A stretch of 64,000 nucleotides of DNA from the NCBI GenBank assembly GCA_934725015.1, contig CAKVAS010000007.1, positions 51,862-115,861 of the forward strand, given 5' to 3'. Of this stretch, positions 42,261-51,581 are shown piece after piece; within the stretch, counting starts at the first letter, position 1, and each line of letters starts with the position of its first letter. This stretch comes from an uncultured Bacteroidales bacterium. Lineage in GTDB: Bacteria; Bacteroidota; Bacteroidia; Bacteroidales; UBA932. Made by a program: the position numbers and the translations under genes. Under the pieces are notes generated by a model. That model made no database searches. It was given only the letters and a program-made list of their open reading frames with translations, and was not told where the DNA came from.

Positions 42261-42348
42261 TCTTCAAAAGAACTTCGCTTTCCAACGCTTCGGGTGTCAT
42301 TGATGCAGGATGTGAAAAAATGCGTCCTCCGTAATCAATAACACCAAA

Positions 42349-45300
42349 ATGAAAAAGATTTCAGGAATACTACTGTTATGTCTGCTGCTCTTCCAGACCG
42401 GATTCGAGGCGGCCGCACAGAAAAGATTTTCGCTGCGGGTCGAGAACGAGCCGATTCTCAAGGTCATCGAGCGCATCGAAAAGGAAAGCGGCTACTGGTT
42501 CGTCTATAGCAGCGAACTGGTTGACGAGAAGGAGACGGTCAGCGTCAATGTCAGCGACGCGACTCTGAACCAGCTCTTGGACAAGCTCTTCGACGGCTCG
42601 CGGATTCAATGGAAAATCGAGAAGAAGCAGATTGTGCTGAGCCGGCGCGGAACCGCGAAGGGACAGACACAGGAAAAGAACCGGGGCAAAATCAGGGCAA
42701 GCGGCCGGATTATAGACAGGAGGACATCCGAGCCTGTCATTGGAGCGGCCGTGATGGTCGAGGGGACAAATGACGGGGTCGTGGCCGATGCCGACGGCTC
42801 GTTTTCGATGGAGGTGCAGGCAGGTTCCGTGCTGCGCGTCTCAAGCCTCGGCTACAGGGACGGGACAGTACGGCTCACGGCGGCCTCTGAGGGGATGCTC
42901 ATACGCCTTGACGAAAACCTCGACGTGCTTGAGGAATCGGTCGTGGTGGGCTACGGCACGGTGAACAAGAAGAACCTCACCACTGCAATCGCACAGGTCA
43001 AGGCCGACGAAGTGCCCAAGGCGGCGAACCCGAACATCAACCAGCTGCTCCTCGGACGCGCACCGGGACTTCAGGCCACGCAGAACAGCGGGCAACCGGA
43101 CGGGAAGGTGAACATATCAATCCGAGGCGGAGGCACTCCGATTTATGTGGTAGATGGAGTGGTCATGCCCGCAGGCTCAATCTCCATCGGAGGCGAGGGA
43201 ATGACCATGCCTTCCAATGTGAACCGCTCGGGCCTCGGAGGACTGAACCCCGCCGACATCGAGTCCGTAGAGATTCTCAAGGACGCGTCGGCGTCAATCT
43301 ACGGAGTGCGTTCGGCTGACGGAGTCATACTCATAACCACGAAAAAGGGGAAGGCCGGCAAGCCGCGCGTCACCTACGACGGCAGCTACAGCTTCGTCCG
43401 CAACTACCCCTACCTTCAGGTTCTCGACGCACAGGAATACATGACCATGGTCAATGTCTTCAACAAGGAGACCTACCTCTACGCAAACAAGATGTACCCC
43501 TACGGCGGACTCGCCTACGACGGAGGTTGGACCGCGCCCTTTGACGCGAAGGAGATAAGGAACGCGCAGACGACCGACTGGACGGACTTCGTCCTGAAGA
43601 ACGGCTACATACACAATCACAACCTCACCCTCTCCGGCGGAACGGAAAAGGTCAGGTACTATCTCTCAGGGCAGTATTTCGGGCAGGACGGGACGGTCGT
43701 GAACTCGGGGATGGACAAGTTCACCCTGCACGCCAACATCGATGCGCAGGTGTTCAAGTTCCTCAACATCGCCGGAAGCGTGAACGTGAACCAGAACAAC
43801 TACAGCAACGCCAATGTCGGCGCGGATTCCGGAAACGCCGGGGCTCTGGCCGCAAGTGCGCTCTATGCCGCGCTGATTCTGCCGCCGAACATCCCGGAGA
43901 AGCAGGAGGACGGCTCCTACACCATCTTCTCCAACATCCCTAACCCGAGCTCCATGAGGAGCATCGAGGACAAGTCCAAGGAAAACGGCTACAACTTCAA
44001 TGTATCGGCGACCGCGAACCTGTGGAAGAACTACCTCAAGGCCAAGATTCTCTACGGAATGAGCCACGAAAACACCATTCGCAACTCCTACATACCTTCG
44101 ACGGTCTATTTCAACCTCATGAAGAAATCCCGGGGAAACGTCCACTCTCAGGGCCGCCGCTACCAGACGCTTGAGGGCACTCTCAGCTACAGCCAGGGAT
44201 TCGCTGAGGTAATCAACATCGACGCGCTGCTCGGAGCCGGAATGTACAAGCAGGACTGGTACGGCTACTATGTCTCCTACGAGGACACCCAGGACGCCAT
44301 CAGGGAAGACGACCTGTCCTCCGCGACCGGGAACATCCTCCCTGGTTCATATCGGGGCTACAACGAGCACCGCTCGGTCTTCGGAAAGCTCTCGGCCGAC
44401 ATCCTCGACCGCTATGTCATCTCTGCAACCGTGCGCATGGACGGCTCGGACAAGTTCTTCCCGAATCAGAAATACAACTGGTTCCCGTCGGTCTCCTTCG
44501 CATGGAAGCTCTCCAACGAAAGCTTCATGAAGGACATATCATGGATTAACCTGCTGAAGCTCAGAGGAAGCTGGGGCGTGACCGGCGCGGACAACCTCGG
44601 CTCCACACTCTACGGTAACTACGGCGCGAGCTCCTTCCGCGCGTCCTTCGACGGCAACACGACGCAATATACGCCCTACACCCTCAACAGCGCGAACTCA
44701 TGGTGGGTGTCGTGGCAGAAGACCTACATGAAGAACGTAGGCATTGACTTCTGGTTTCTCCGCGACAGGATTTCCGGAAGCTTCGACTTCTTCCGCAACG
44801 ACGTCACCCGCCTGCTCGGAACCGAGCCGTCCTCACCCCTCGCGATGTTCGAGAACCGCAAGGTCAACTACGGCCATTTCTACCGCATCGGCTGGGAGCT
44901 GAACCTCAACACCGTGAACATCGACCGCGCGTTCAGGTGGGAGACATCCCTTGCGCTGAGCCGCGTGAACAGCATCTGGCTCGAAAGGGAGAAAAACCAC
45001 TACTATCAGGAGTACCGCGTCCGCGAAAAGGAGCCGATGAACGCCTGGTACTACTACAATGTCACCGGAATCGTCAACGCCGACCGATCCAACGTGCCCG
45101 AGTCCCAGAAGACCATCTCCGAAGGGGCCATGATGCCGGGAGCGCCTATAATCGAGGACAAGAACGGCGACGGAAAGATTACGATTGACGACATCTACAT
45201 GAAGAACAACGTGCCGGCCTGCTACATCGGCTTCGGCAACACCTTCTCATGGAAGAACTTCACCCTCGACGTCTATATGTACGGGCAGCTCGGCCTCTAC

Positions 45301-45732
45301 AAGAGCAATGTCGTCCTCAACACGACCAGCGGCACATGGCTTTCCGACAATTCGAGAAACTCGAGTGTGCTCGCCTACAAAATCTGGAATTCCATCTCGA
45401 ACCCCGAGGGAACGCGCCCCGGAATCGCCGCCGGTGACATAGGGGCTCTGCCCGGAGCCTGCGGGACGAACATAAATATGCAGAACGCGTCGTTCCTGAA
45501 AGTGAGGAACATAACCTTCGGCTACACCTTCGGGGAAAAGGTTCTCAAGGGAGCCTCGAAATGGATAGAGTCGATATATCTCTATTTCGACGCGCAGAAT
45601 CCACTGACATTCACGAAATATGACGGATTCGACCCTGAAATGAATATGGGAGGAGGCGGAGAAGGCGGGAAATCCACCGGCGAGTACCCGGCTACACGTT
45701 CATATTCCCTCGGCCTGAGGCTTTCATTCTGA
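42349..45732 (+). CDS. susC: SusC/RagA TonB-dependent outer-membrane transporter with STN domain
   Basis: An 1127-residue protein. Signal peptide 1-23; STN signalling domain about 27-100 (FSLRVENEPILKVIERIEKESGYWFVYS...); CarboxypepD_reg beta-sandwich about 115-195; TonB box and SusC hallmark SVVVGYGTVNKKNLT near 197; plug (ISIRGGGTPIYVVDGVV, ILKDASASIYGVRSADGVILITTKKG); and a 22-strand barrel ending in YSLGLRLSF. It imports oligosaccharides bound by the SusD partner and signals through its STN domain to the FecR anti-sigma factor. Followed by susD. Confidence 0.95.
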   Translation: MKKISGILLLCLLLFQTGFEAAAQKRFSLRVENEPILKVIERIEKESGYWFVYSSELVDEKETVSVNVSDATLNQLLDKLFDGSRIQWKIEKKQIVLSRRGTAKGQTQEKNRGKIRASGRIIDRRTSEPVIGAAVMVEGTNDGVVADADGSFSMEVQAGSVLRVSSLGYRDGTVRLTAASEGMLIRLDENLDVLEESVVVGYGTVNKKNLTTAIAQVKADEVPKAANPNINQLLLGRAPGLQATQNSGQPDGKVNISIRGGGTPIYVVDGVVMPAGSISIGGEGMTMPSNVNRSGLGGLNPADIESVEILKDASASIYGVRSADGVILITTKKGKAGKPRVTYDGSYSFVRNYPYLQVLDAQEYMTMVNVFNKETYLYANKMYPYGGLAYDGGWTAPFDAKEIRNAQTTDWTDFVLKNGYIHNHNLTLSGGTEKVRYYLSGQYFGQDGTVVNSGMDKFTLHANIDAQVFKFLNIAGSVNVNQNNYSNANVGADSGNAGALAASALYAALILPPNIPEKQEDGSYTIFSNIPNPSSMRSIEDKSKENGYNFNVSATANLWKNYLKAKILYGMSHENTIRNSYIPSTVYFNLMKKSRGNVHSQGRRYQTLEGTLSYSQGFAEVINIDALLGAGMYKQDWYGYYVSYEDTQDAIREDDLSSATGNILPGSYRGYNEHRSVFGKLSADILDRYVISATVRMDGSDKFFPNQKYNWFPSVSFAWKLSNESFMKDISWINLLKLRGSWGVTGADNLGSTLYGNYGASSFRASFDGNTTQYTPYTLNSANSWWVSWQKTYMKNVGIDFWFLRDRISGSFDFFRNDVTRLLGTEPSSPLAMFENRKVNYGHFYRIGWELNLNTVNIDRAFRWETSLALSRVNSIWLEREKNHYYQEYRVREKEPMNAWYYYNVTGIVNADRSNVPESQKTISEGAMMPGAPIIEDKNGDGKITIDDIYMKNNVPACYIGFGNTFSWKNFTLDVYMYGQLGLYKSNVVLNTTSGTWLSDNSRNSSVLAYKIWNSISNPEGTRPGIAAGDIGALPGACGTNINMQNASFLKVRNITFGYTFGEKVLKGASKWIESIYLYFDAQNPLTFTKYDGFDPEMNMGGGGEGGKSTGEYPATRSYSLGLRLSF

Positions 45733-45798
45733 CGGATGTCATCCGCTGTACAATATATATGTATATATGTTCACAATCATCTGACAATCTTTGGATAT

Positions 45799-47457
45799 AT
45801 GAGAAAAGCCATATTTTTCTTCATCGCGGCACTGACGTTCGCCGGATGCGAAAAGAATTTTGACGCGAAGATATACGGGACCCTGAATCCCGAGAACTAT
45901 CCTTCGACAGCCGAGGAATATGAATCATATTCGATGATATGCTACATTCCGTTCGGCTCGACATGGCAGTACTATCTCGGCGAGGGCTACAACACCCACC
46001 CGGTCTATACCTACGAGGGCGGAGTCATCAGGATGTTCGACATGCCTACCGACGAGATGTTCCCCTGGACGTCGAAGGGATGGGACAGCGAGTGGAAACG
46101 CAATTCGAGGGCGGACTTCTCGCAGGCCGTCTATTACTATCGCGGCAACAGCAGCGGGGACAACCTCAACCATATCACCAAACTCTCCCACGTCACGCGC
46201 CTCACCGAGGTTCTCGGCAAGGTGCGCTCGGCCGACCCTTCAGTCTTCATGGCCGGGAAAAAGGAGCAGCTGGTCGGCGAGGTCGCGCTGTGCAGGGCCA
46301 TGCTGATGTATTTCATCTATCATGTCTATGGGCCGATGCCGGTCATCGTGAATCCCGATGACGTGGAGAACGAGGAGGTGCAGAAGAACCTCGTCCGTCC
46401 GACGCGGGAGCAGATGTGCCGCCGGATATATGACGACATGGTCCTCGCCGTGGAGAACCTTCCCGAGACCGTGGCGGAAAAAGGGCGCTACACCCGCGAC
46501 TACGCAAGGTTCTGCCTCATGAAGCACTGTCTGAACGAGGGAGCCGACATGGACGGATGGTACGACAAGGCAGAGGAGATGTACGAAGAACTGGCGGCCT
46601 CCGGACGATACGGGCTCTACACCGAGGGCGAGAACCCCTATATGAAAGTTTTCAGCTACTACAACAAGTGGAACCGGGAAATCATCATGGCCGTGAGCAA
46701 CGAGACCACCGGCGGCACGTCCTACGAGGCGGGGAACTTCTTCCCCTACCAGAAGGCGTTCATGCCGGCAGACATATCTCCGGTTGACAACAACGGCAAC
46801 CCGACCCCGTTCACGCAGACCGGATGGGCGCAGTACTACAATGTGGCGCAGGCATTCTACAACCAATACGAGTCGGGCGACCTGCGGAAGGCCGCCGTCA
46901 CGACAGAGTACTGGGTGAAGCCCGCTGCCGGAGGAAATCCGACCAAAAAGCAGGATCCGTCGTCAATAGGAGTGGGCTGGGACGGCTACCTCATCACCAA
47001 GTGGCCTTACGAGACGGACACGGCGAATCAGGGGCACGACTGGCCGCTTGCAAGATGGGCGGACGTTCTCCTGATGAAGGCGGAGCTTGACGTGCGCCGC
47101 AGCGGAGCGGCGCCTTCGGGGGAAACGGTCGGGTATGTGAACGAGGTGCGCTCGCGTGCCGGACTCGCCGCCCTTCCGGCGTCAGCCACGGCTACTGCGG
47201 ATGCTTTCCTCGACGCCGTCCTGGACGAGCGGGGACGGGAGTTCCTCTTCGAGGGAATGCGCAAGATTGACCTCATCCGCTTCAACAAGTACGCTCAGAA
47301 GACCTCCAAGGTCAAGGGTTTCACCCCGACCCACCAGTACCTCCCGCTTCCGAACTTCTTCGTGGAGCAGGCCAAGACCTACGGCAAGGAGATAGAGCAG
47401 GAATGGAGCCGGCAGGGCTGGACGGACGACCTCGCGAAGGCCAACAGCGCCCACTGA
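45799..47457 (+). CDS. susD: SusD/RagB outer-membrane glycan-binding lipoprotein
   Basis: A 552-residue protein from the ATG at 45799: MRKAIFFFIAALTFAGCEK is a lipoprotein signal with lipobox FAGC. TPR-like helices follow and the C-terminal region has the hallmark DWPLARWADVLLMKAEL..., VNEVRSRAGL and LDAVLDERGREFLFEGMRKIDLIRF of SusD/RagB. It sits 66 bp after susC and forms the lid of the SusC transporter, capturing glycan at the cell surface. Ligand unknown. Confidence 0.93.
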   Translation: MRKAIFFFIAALTFAGCEKNFDAKIYGTLNPENYPSTAEEYESYSMICYIPFGSTWQYYLGEGYNTHPVYTYEGGVIRMFDMPTDEMFPWTSKGWDSEWKRNSRADFSQAVYYYRGNSSGDNLNHITKLSHVTRLTEVLGKVRSADPSVFMAGKKEQLVGEVALCRAMLMYFIYHVYGPMPVIVNPDDVENEEVQKNLVRPTREQMCRRIYDDMVLAVENLPETVAEKGRYTRDYARFCLMKHCLNEGADMDGWYDKAEEMYEELAASGRYGLYTEGENPYMKVFSYYNKWNREIIMAVSNETTGGTSYEAGNFFPYQKAFMPADISPVDNNGNPTPFTQTGWAQYYNVAQAFYNQYESGDLRKAAVTTEYWVKPAAGGNPTKKQDPSSIGVGWDGYLITKWPYETDTANQGHDWPLARWADVLLMKAELDVRRSGAAPSGETVGYVNEVRSRAGLAALPASATATADAFLDAVLDERGREFLFEGMRKIDLIRFNKYAQKTSKVKGFTPTHQYLPLPNFFVEQAKTYGKEIEQEWSRQGWTDDLAKANSAH

Positions 47458-47547
47458 GAAGCCGTCTTCAACAGCGCGGACATCAATGAAGTGCTGCACA
47501 ACAATGAGTATGAAATAAAAAGGAAAAGAGAACCACATAGAAAAAAG

Positions 47548-48645
47548 ATGAAAAGATTTATGCTATCAGCGCTTGCAGTCGCGCTCGGCCTGCTCTCGTG
47601 CACGCCGGAGAAGATAAACCGCGACATAGACTCCGTCCAGAAGGACTTCAACGACAGCGAGAAGGGAGAGACCGTCACCCCTGACGGGAAATACAAAGAC
47701 GGGGGCCTGCTCTTCGCGCACATGAAGGATTCCGACTACGGAAGTCTCTACTACTACATCAGCAGGGACGGAGCCGTGTGGACTCCCCTGAACGACAATC
47801 AGAAAGTCCACCGCACCTACCGCGGGCACCCCGACATCATCAAGGGCGGGGACGGCCGGTACTACATGATAAGCGGGCGCATTTCCGGCAAGGACGGAGC
47901 CTGCCTCTTTGTGTCGGACGACCTCATAAGCTGGAAAATCCGGACCACCATCACCGCCTCGCAGGTGTTCAACGCCAAGAGCGGCTACACCGCCGACCCG
48001 ACCTACTTCGGAGCGCCCAAGCTGTTCTACGACGAGGACTCCGACCAGTACATAATCACATGGCACGCCACCCGAGGCACGGAGCAGGACTTCACGAAGA
48101 TGAAGACGCTCTATGTGCTCACGCCGGATTTCAAGAAGTTCACCAAGCCCGAGTTCCTCTTCGACTTCCGGAGCGAGGCGTTCAGGGACATCGTGACGAT
48201 TGACGCGATTATCCGCAAGATTGACGGAAAGTACTGGGCGATATACAAGGACGAGCGCGCTCCCGTCGCCGACGGGCAGTCCCCCCGGGTGTGCCCGACA
48301 GGCAAGACGGTGCTGATTTCAACGTCCGACAACCTCACGGGGCCATGGACGGAGCCGCAGTCGCCCGTCACCCCCATGTCGGTGGTGGTCGATGGCGTGG
48401 AGAAAGAGTCGCGCTACCACGAGGCTCCGGCGATAGCTCCCGCCCCGGACGGCAAGGGCTGGTACATATTCGCGGAGAACTACCCTAAGCAGTACTGGAG
48501 ATTCGACAACTCGAAGATGGCCGCGGAGGGCTGGGAAAAGTTCTACCTTTCAATCCCGGACAGCCGCCACGGGTGCATGGTCAGGATAAATCAGGAGGAA
48601 TACGACGCGCTTATGGAGGCGTTCGGCCCGGAGGAGGAAGAATAA
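47548..48645 (+). CDS. GH43-like five-bladed propeller lipoprotein
   Basis: A 365-residue lipoprotein from the ATG at 47548 (lipobox LLSC). The body is a beta-propeller with repeated blade signatures: YYYISRDGAVWTPL, HPDIIKGGDGRYYMISG, GAPKLFYDEDSDQYIITWHA, DAIIRKIDGKYWAIYKDE and HEAPAIAPAPDGKGWYIF. This is the fold of GH43/GH117/DUF-type arabinosidases and related enzymes. Acidic residues consistent with the catalytic triad are HPD, the Asp of IDAII and HEAP, but the exact family is not certain. It follows susD in the locus and likely trims the imported glycan on the surface or in the periplasm. Confidence 0.7.
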   Translation: MKRFMLSALAVALGLLSCTPEKINRDIDSVQKDFNDSEKGETVTPDGKYKDGGLLFAHMKDSDYGSLYYYISRDGAVWTPLNDNQKVHRTYRGHPDIIKGGDGRYYMISGRISGKDGACLFVSDDLISWKIRTTITASQVFNAKSGYTADPTYFGAPKLFYDEDSDQYIITWHATRGTEQDFTKMKTLYVLTPDFKKFTKPEFLFDFRSEAFRDIVTIDAIIRKIDGKYWAIYKDERAPVADGQSPRVCPTGKTVLISTSDNLTGPWTEPQSPVTPMSVVVDGVEKESRYHEAPAIAPAPDGKGWYIFAENYPKQYWRFDNSKMAAEGWEKFYLSIPDSRHGCMVRINQEEYDALMEAFGPEEEE

Positions 48646-48868
48646 CCTGCCGGGCGACCAGTTCACAACAGAATTACAAAACTTTAGAAACATGAAAAGA
48701 ATAAACTGCTTCAGATTTTTCTATTATTTTCGAGGATAGATTTCTTTTGGAAGAGGGAGTGTACTGGAGGTACATGACCGATGAGAAAAGGAATATATAC
48801 CGAAAAGAATGAAAAAGATGATGCTGGTTATTTTTTGAAGGTTTCTTACAATCACATAAAACATCATC

Positions 48869-50560
48869 ATGAACAAAATTGCCAAAACAATGATTTTCAG
48901 CCTTATGGCTGCGTGCACGATGATTTCGTGCGAAAAGTCCCCGGCCCTTGAGGGCGGCGAACCGGACATCACGGCTTCCATCAGCGGGAACATCGAAAAC
49001 GCCGGATGGACAGGAAAGGAATCCTTAGCGCTCTCGGCGAACGGCGACGCGGTTGTGGTCGTGGCCTCGGAAAAGGGCGAGTCCTTCGGGTTCAAGGCAG
49101 CGTTCGCCCCGACACAGCCGGAGGGGAACCTCTATGCGGCTTCTCCGTACGACGAGGACGGCGAGTCCTCATGGATTTCCCTCGGTGCGGACGAGGCCCG
49201 CGCCATAATTCCGACTTCACAGAAAACCGGTGTCAAGTTCTGTGACGCCTCCGCGATGCTCATGTTCGCCAAGACGGCCTACACCGGCGGAATCGCGTCC
49301 GTGAAGAGCCTCGATTTCGCTCATGTGGCCGCCTATGCGGAGATTAAGGTGAACAACGCTCCGGAGCCGATTGAGAAGGCGACCGTGAAGTTCGCGAAGA
49401 AAGCGGCCGGAGAGTTTGTCTATGCACACGGCGCCGGCACATGGAAGGAAACGGAAAATTCATCCGACAAGCTGACCGTCACCGCGAACGCCTACGGCCA
49501 GATGATTCTCGCCGCCGTTCCGTCAGAGGAGCAGGAGATTGAGATTGAACTCACCGGAGCGGCTACTGGTGCGAAATATTCGGCAAAGAAGACCGTCACT
49601 CTCGCGGCAGGAAAGGTGGCGGACATCACGGTTGACCTCGGCACGGCACTCCGGCTCTACATCGTGGGCACTGCGGTCGGGACCGAGGACGCCGCCAATG
49701 CGAAGCCTCTCACGCGAAATGAGGACGGTTCGTTCAGCTACACGGGCAGGCTCGCGGCGGACAGCTGGTATTCCTTCATCTTCGACAAGGAGCACCTCAC
49801 CCCGTCATTCTCAATGGGAGACGCGTTCAACAAGGTGAAATATTCCACAAAGGCATCGGCCGCCGTGTTCGAGAACAAGTACGAGGGAAACTACACGCTG
49901 ACTCTCTACCCGGCGCAGGCGCACCTTGCCGTGAAGAGGAACTTTGACCATATCATTGCGGCGGCCGGCGGAGCCGACCCTATGGACGAGAACTTCGACG
50001 GGGAAAGGACTTTCGGTCCTTATTCTCAGGATCAGACATGGAACTGGAACCTCGGCGTCATCGGCATCAACGCCGTCGGCAAGATTGTCTATGGCGAGAA
50101 CGGCAGCGGAATCACCATTAACGACGAGTACAAGCTCTGCGGAGCCAACTCCCTCTGTCTCGCCATCGACGACCAGGCGGCTGATGCCGGGGCAGGCGAC
50201 GGTCAGCTCTACCGCAACGGAAACAACAAGCAGCCTATGGCGGAATGGAACAAGACCTACACTGTGATTCTCCAGATGCTCTATGAGGGCGAGGAGGAGA
50301 CCAAGAAGATTCCTGTCATCTGCGAGGGCGCACTCGGAGCCGTTTGGGACGGGACCAATGAAGACGGTTCATACAAGTTCACGAAATGGGAGACCGACAT
50401 GGGCGTAGAGCTCCAGAACGGCGTTCCGACCCTCATTCAGGCACAGTTCCTCGGCAACGGGGCATGGGGCGGCTGCTTCAACTTCTACATCCGTCCTGCC
50501 GGCACCGGAGCCAACTACAAGCTCTACATCGATGGTCTCCAGATAGGTTACGACGATTGA
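48869..50560 (+). CDS. SusE/F-position surface lipoprotein
   Basis: A 563-residue lipoprotein (MNKIAKTMIFSLMAACTMISC, lipobox MISC). The body is predicted all-beta; the second domain (RLYIVGTAVGTEDAANAKPLTRNEDGSFSYTGRL...) resembles the SusE/SusF-type starch-binding Ig module and the last 170 residues (DENFDGERTFGPYSQDQTWNW... AGTGANYKLYIDGLQIGY) resemble a carbohydrate-binding sandwich. It occupies the usual position of glycan-binding surface proteins. The 222 bp before it (48646-48868) hold no supported gene. It is followed by a strong terminator. Confidence 0.7.
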   Translation: MNKIAKTMIFSLMAACTMISCEKSPALEGGEPDITASISGNIENAGWTGKESLALSANGDAVVVVASEKGESFGFKAAFAPTQPEGNLYAASPYDEDGESSWISLGADEARAIIPTSQKTGVKFCDASAMLMFAKTAYTGGIASVKSLDFAHVAAYAEIKVNNAPEPIEKATVKFAKKAAGEFVYAHGAGTWKETENSSDKLTVTANAYGQMILAAVPSEEQEIEIELTGAATGAKYSAKKTVTLAAGKVADITVDLGTALRLYIVGTAVGTEDAANAKPLTRNEDGSFSYTGRLAADSWYSFIFDKEHLTPSFSMGDAFNKVKYSTKASAAVFENKYEGNYTLTLYPAQAHLAVKRNFDHIIAAAGGADPMDENFDGERTFGPYSQDQTWNWNLGVIGINAVGKIVYGENGSGITINDEYKLCGANSLCLAIDDQAADAGAGDGQLYRNGNNKQPMAEWNKTYTVILQMLYEGEEETKKIPVICEGALGAVWDGTNEDGSYKFTKWETDMGVELQNGVPTLIQAQFLGNGAWGGCFNFYIRPAGTGANYKLYIDGLQIGYDD

Positions 50561-50631
50561 CGGGGCGCCTAAAAGGCGGTCTCTATCCTTTTATGCATCC
50601 CCGCTCTTCAAGCACATTATTTCAGAATAAG

Positions 50632-50685
50632 AAATCGGGAAATCTCAAGGCCTCAGGCCTGAAAGATTTCCCGATTTTAATTTTA
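50632..50685 (+). terminator. Intrinsic terminator after the polysaccharide locus
   Basis: AAATCGGGAAATCT (50632-50645) pairs with AGATTTCCCGATTT (50664-50677), a 14-bp perfect stem, with an AGGCCT-rich inner part. It is followed by TAATTTTAT. It ends the transcript of the surface-lipoprotein gene. Confidence 0.8.
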
Positions 50686-50703
50686 TAAGGAAACAGCTGA
50701 GAT

Positions 50704-50827
50704 GTGAAAATTGCAGAAGTGGTGCGGATGCAAGGCGAAATCGGGATTTTCCCGCAGCAACCTCTCGGTTGTGAGGACTAAAATCCCGATTTCAACGCCG
50801 CAGACGTGCCGCTTCTGCGGTTTTCAC
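50704..50827. repeat. Long hairpin element with four conserved boxes (copy 1)
   Basis: A 124-base near-perfect inverted structure between the terminator and the 3' end of efp (convergent genes). Outer stem of 19 bp including three G-U pairs (GTGAAAATTGCAGAAGTGG with CCGCTTCTGCGGTTTTCAC), inner stem GAAATCGGGATTTT with AAAATCCCGATTTC, and an apical hairpin CAACC-TCTC-GGTTG. Invariant boxes shared with copy 2: GGATGCAAGGCG (50726-50737), CCGCAGCAACC (50752-50762), GGTTGTGAGGA (50767-50777), CAACGC(C/A)GCAGAC (50793-50805). Could be a structured RNA or a mobile/REP-like palindrome. Confidence 0.7.
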
Positions 50828-50828
50828 C

Positions 50829-51401
50829 TTAAGCGACGCGACCGCCATAGGAGCGGTCTTCAGTATTTACGCGGATTTTCTCGCCCTGGTTGATGAAGAG
50901 CGGAACCATAATCATCGCGCCGGTCTCAAGCGTGCACTCCTTGAGAGCCGAGGTTGAGGCGGTGTCGCCCTTCACGGCCGGCTCGGTGTAGGTCACTTCA
51001 AGCTCGACGTAGGTCGGGAGCTCGCAGGTGAGGCAGCGCTCGTCGTTGTCCTCGGCGAGGAACATCATCTCGACGTGCTGGCCCTCCTTCATGAGGTCGG
51101 CGTTCTCCACCTGGTCGGTGTCGAGGTGAATCTGCTCGTAGGTCTCCTCGTGCATGAAGTTGAATCCGTCCTCGTCCTTGTAGAGGAACTGGTAAGGGCG
51201 GCGCTCCACGTTGATGGTGTCAATCTTCACGCCCGCCGTGAAAGTGTTCTCAAGGATGCGACCGTTCTCGAGGTTACGGAGCTTCGCCTTTACGAATGCA
51301 GGTCCCTTGCCCGGCTTCACGTGCTGGAACCATACGATAGAACAAGGCTTACCATTATACATCAGGTAGAGCCCGTTCTTGAAATCTGCTGTTGTTGCCA
51401 T
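50829..51401 (-). CDS. efp: Translation elongation factor P
   Basis: A 190-residue EF-P: KOW-like N-terminal domain with YNGKPCSIVWFQHVKPGKGPAFV (the Lys of the PGKG loop is the modified residue), central OB domain FMHEETYEQIHLDTDQVENADLMKEGQ and C-terminal ETGAMIMVPLFINQGEKIRVNTEDRSYGGRV. It relieves ribosome stalling at polyproline. Nearly abuts hairpin copy 1 at its 3' end. Confidence 0.96.
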   Translation of the reverse strand: MATTADFKNGLYLMYNGKPCSIVWFQHVKPGKGPAFVKAKLRNLENGRILENTFTAGVKIDTINVERRPYQFLYKDEDGFNFMHEETYEQIHLDTDQVENADLMKEGQHVEMMFLAEDNDERCLTCELPTYVELEVTYTEPAVKGDTASTSALKECTLETGAMIMVPLFINQGEKIRVNTEDRSYGGRVA

Positions 51402-51454
51402 ATTACTATATAAAATTTAAAATATTACTTCCCGTTAAAAGGTTTCTTACTGCC

Positions 51455-51545
51455 AAAAGATTTCTCACTGCGTTCGAAATGACAGAGCCTGTGTTCATAA
51501 CGACAGAGCCTGCGTTCGAATGACAGAGCCTGCGTTCGAAAGGCA
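51455..51545. repeat. Dispersed repeat with short tandem expansion
   Basis: AAAAGATTTCTCACTGCG and TTCGAAATGACAGAGCCTG are a variant of the AGATCTCTCAC...CGAGATGACA repeat seen at 5.9-6.4 kb. The GACAGAGCCTG(C/T)GTTC unit then recurs at 51481, 51502 and 51522, about 20 bp apart. It lies upstream of efp and downstream of ispH. No gene is supported. Confidence 0.7.
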
Positions 51546-51581
51546 TTACCATCACTCGAAACGGCAGGATTATAATCTTAA

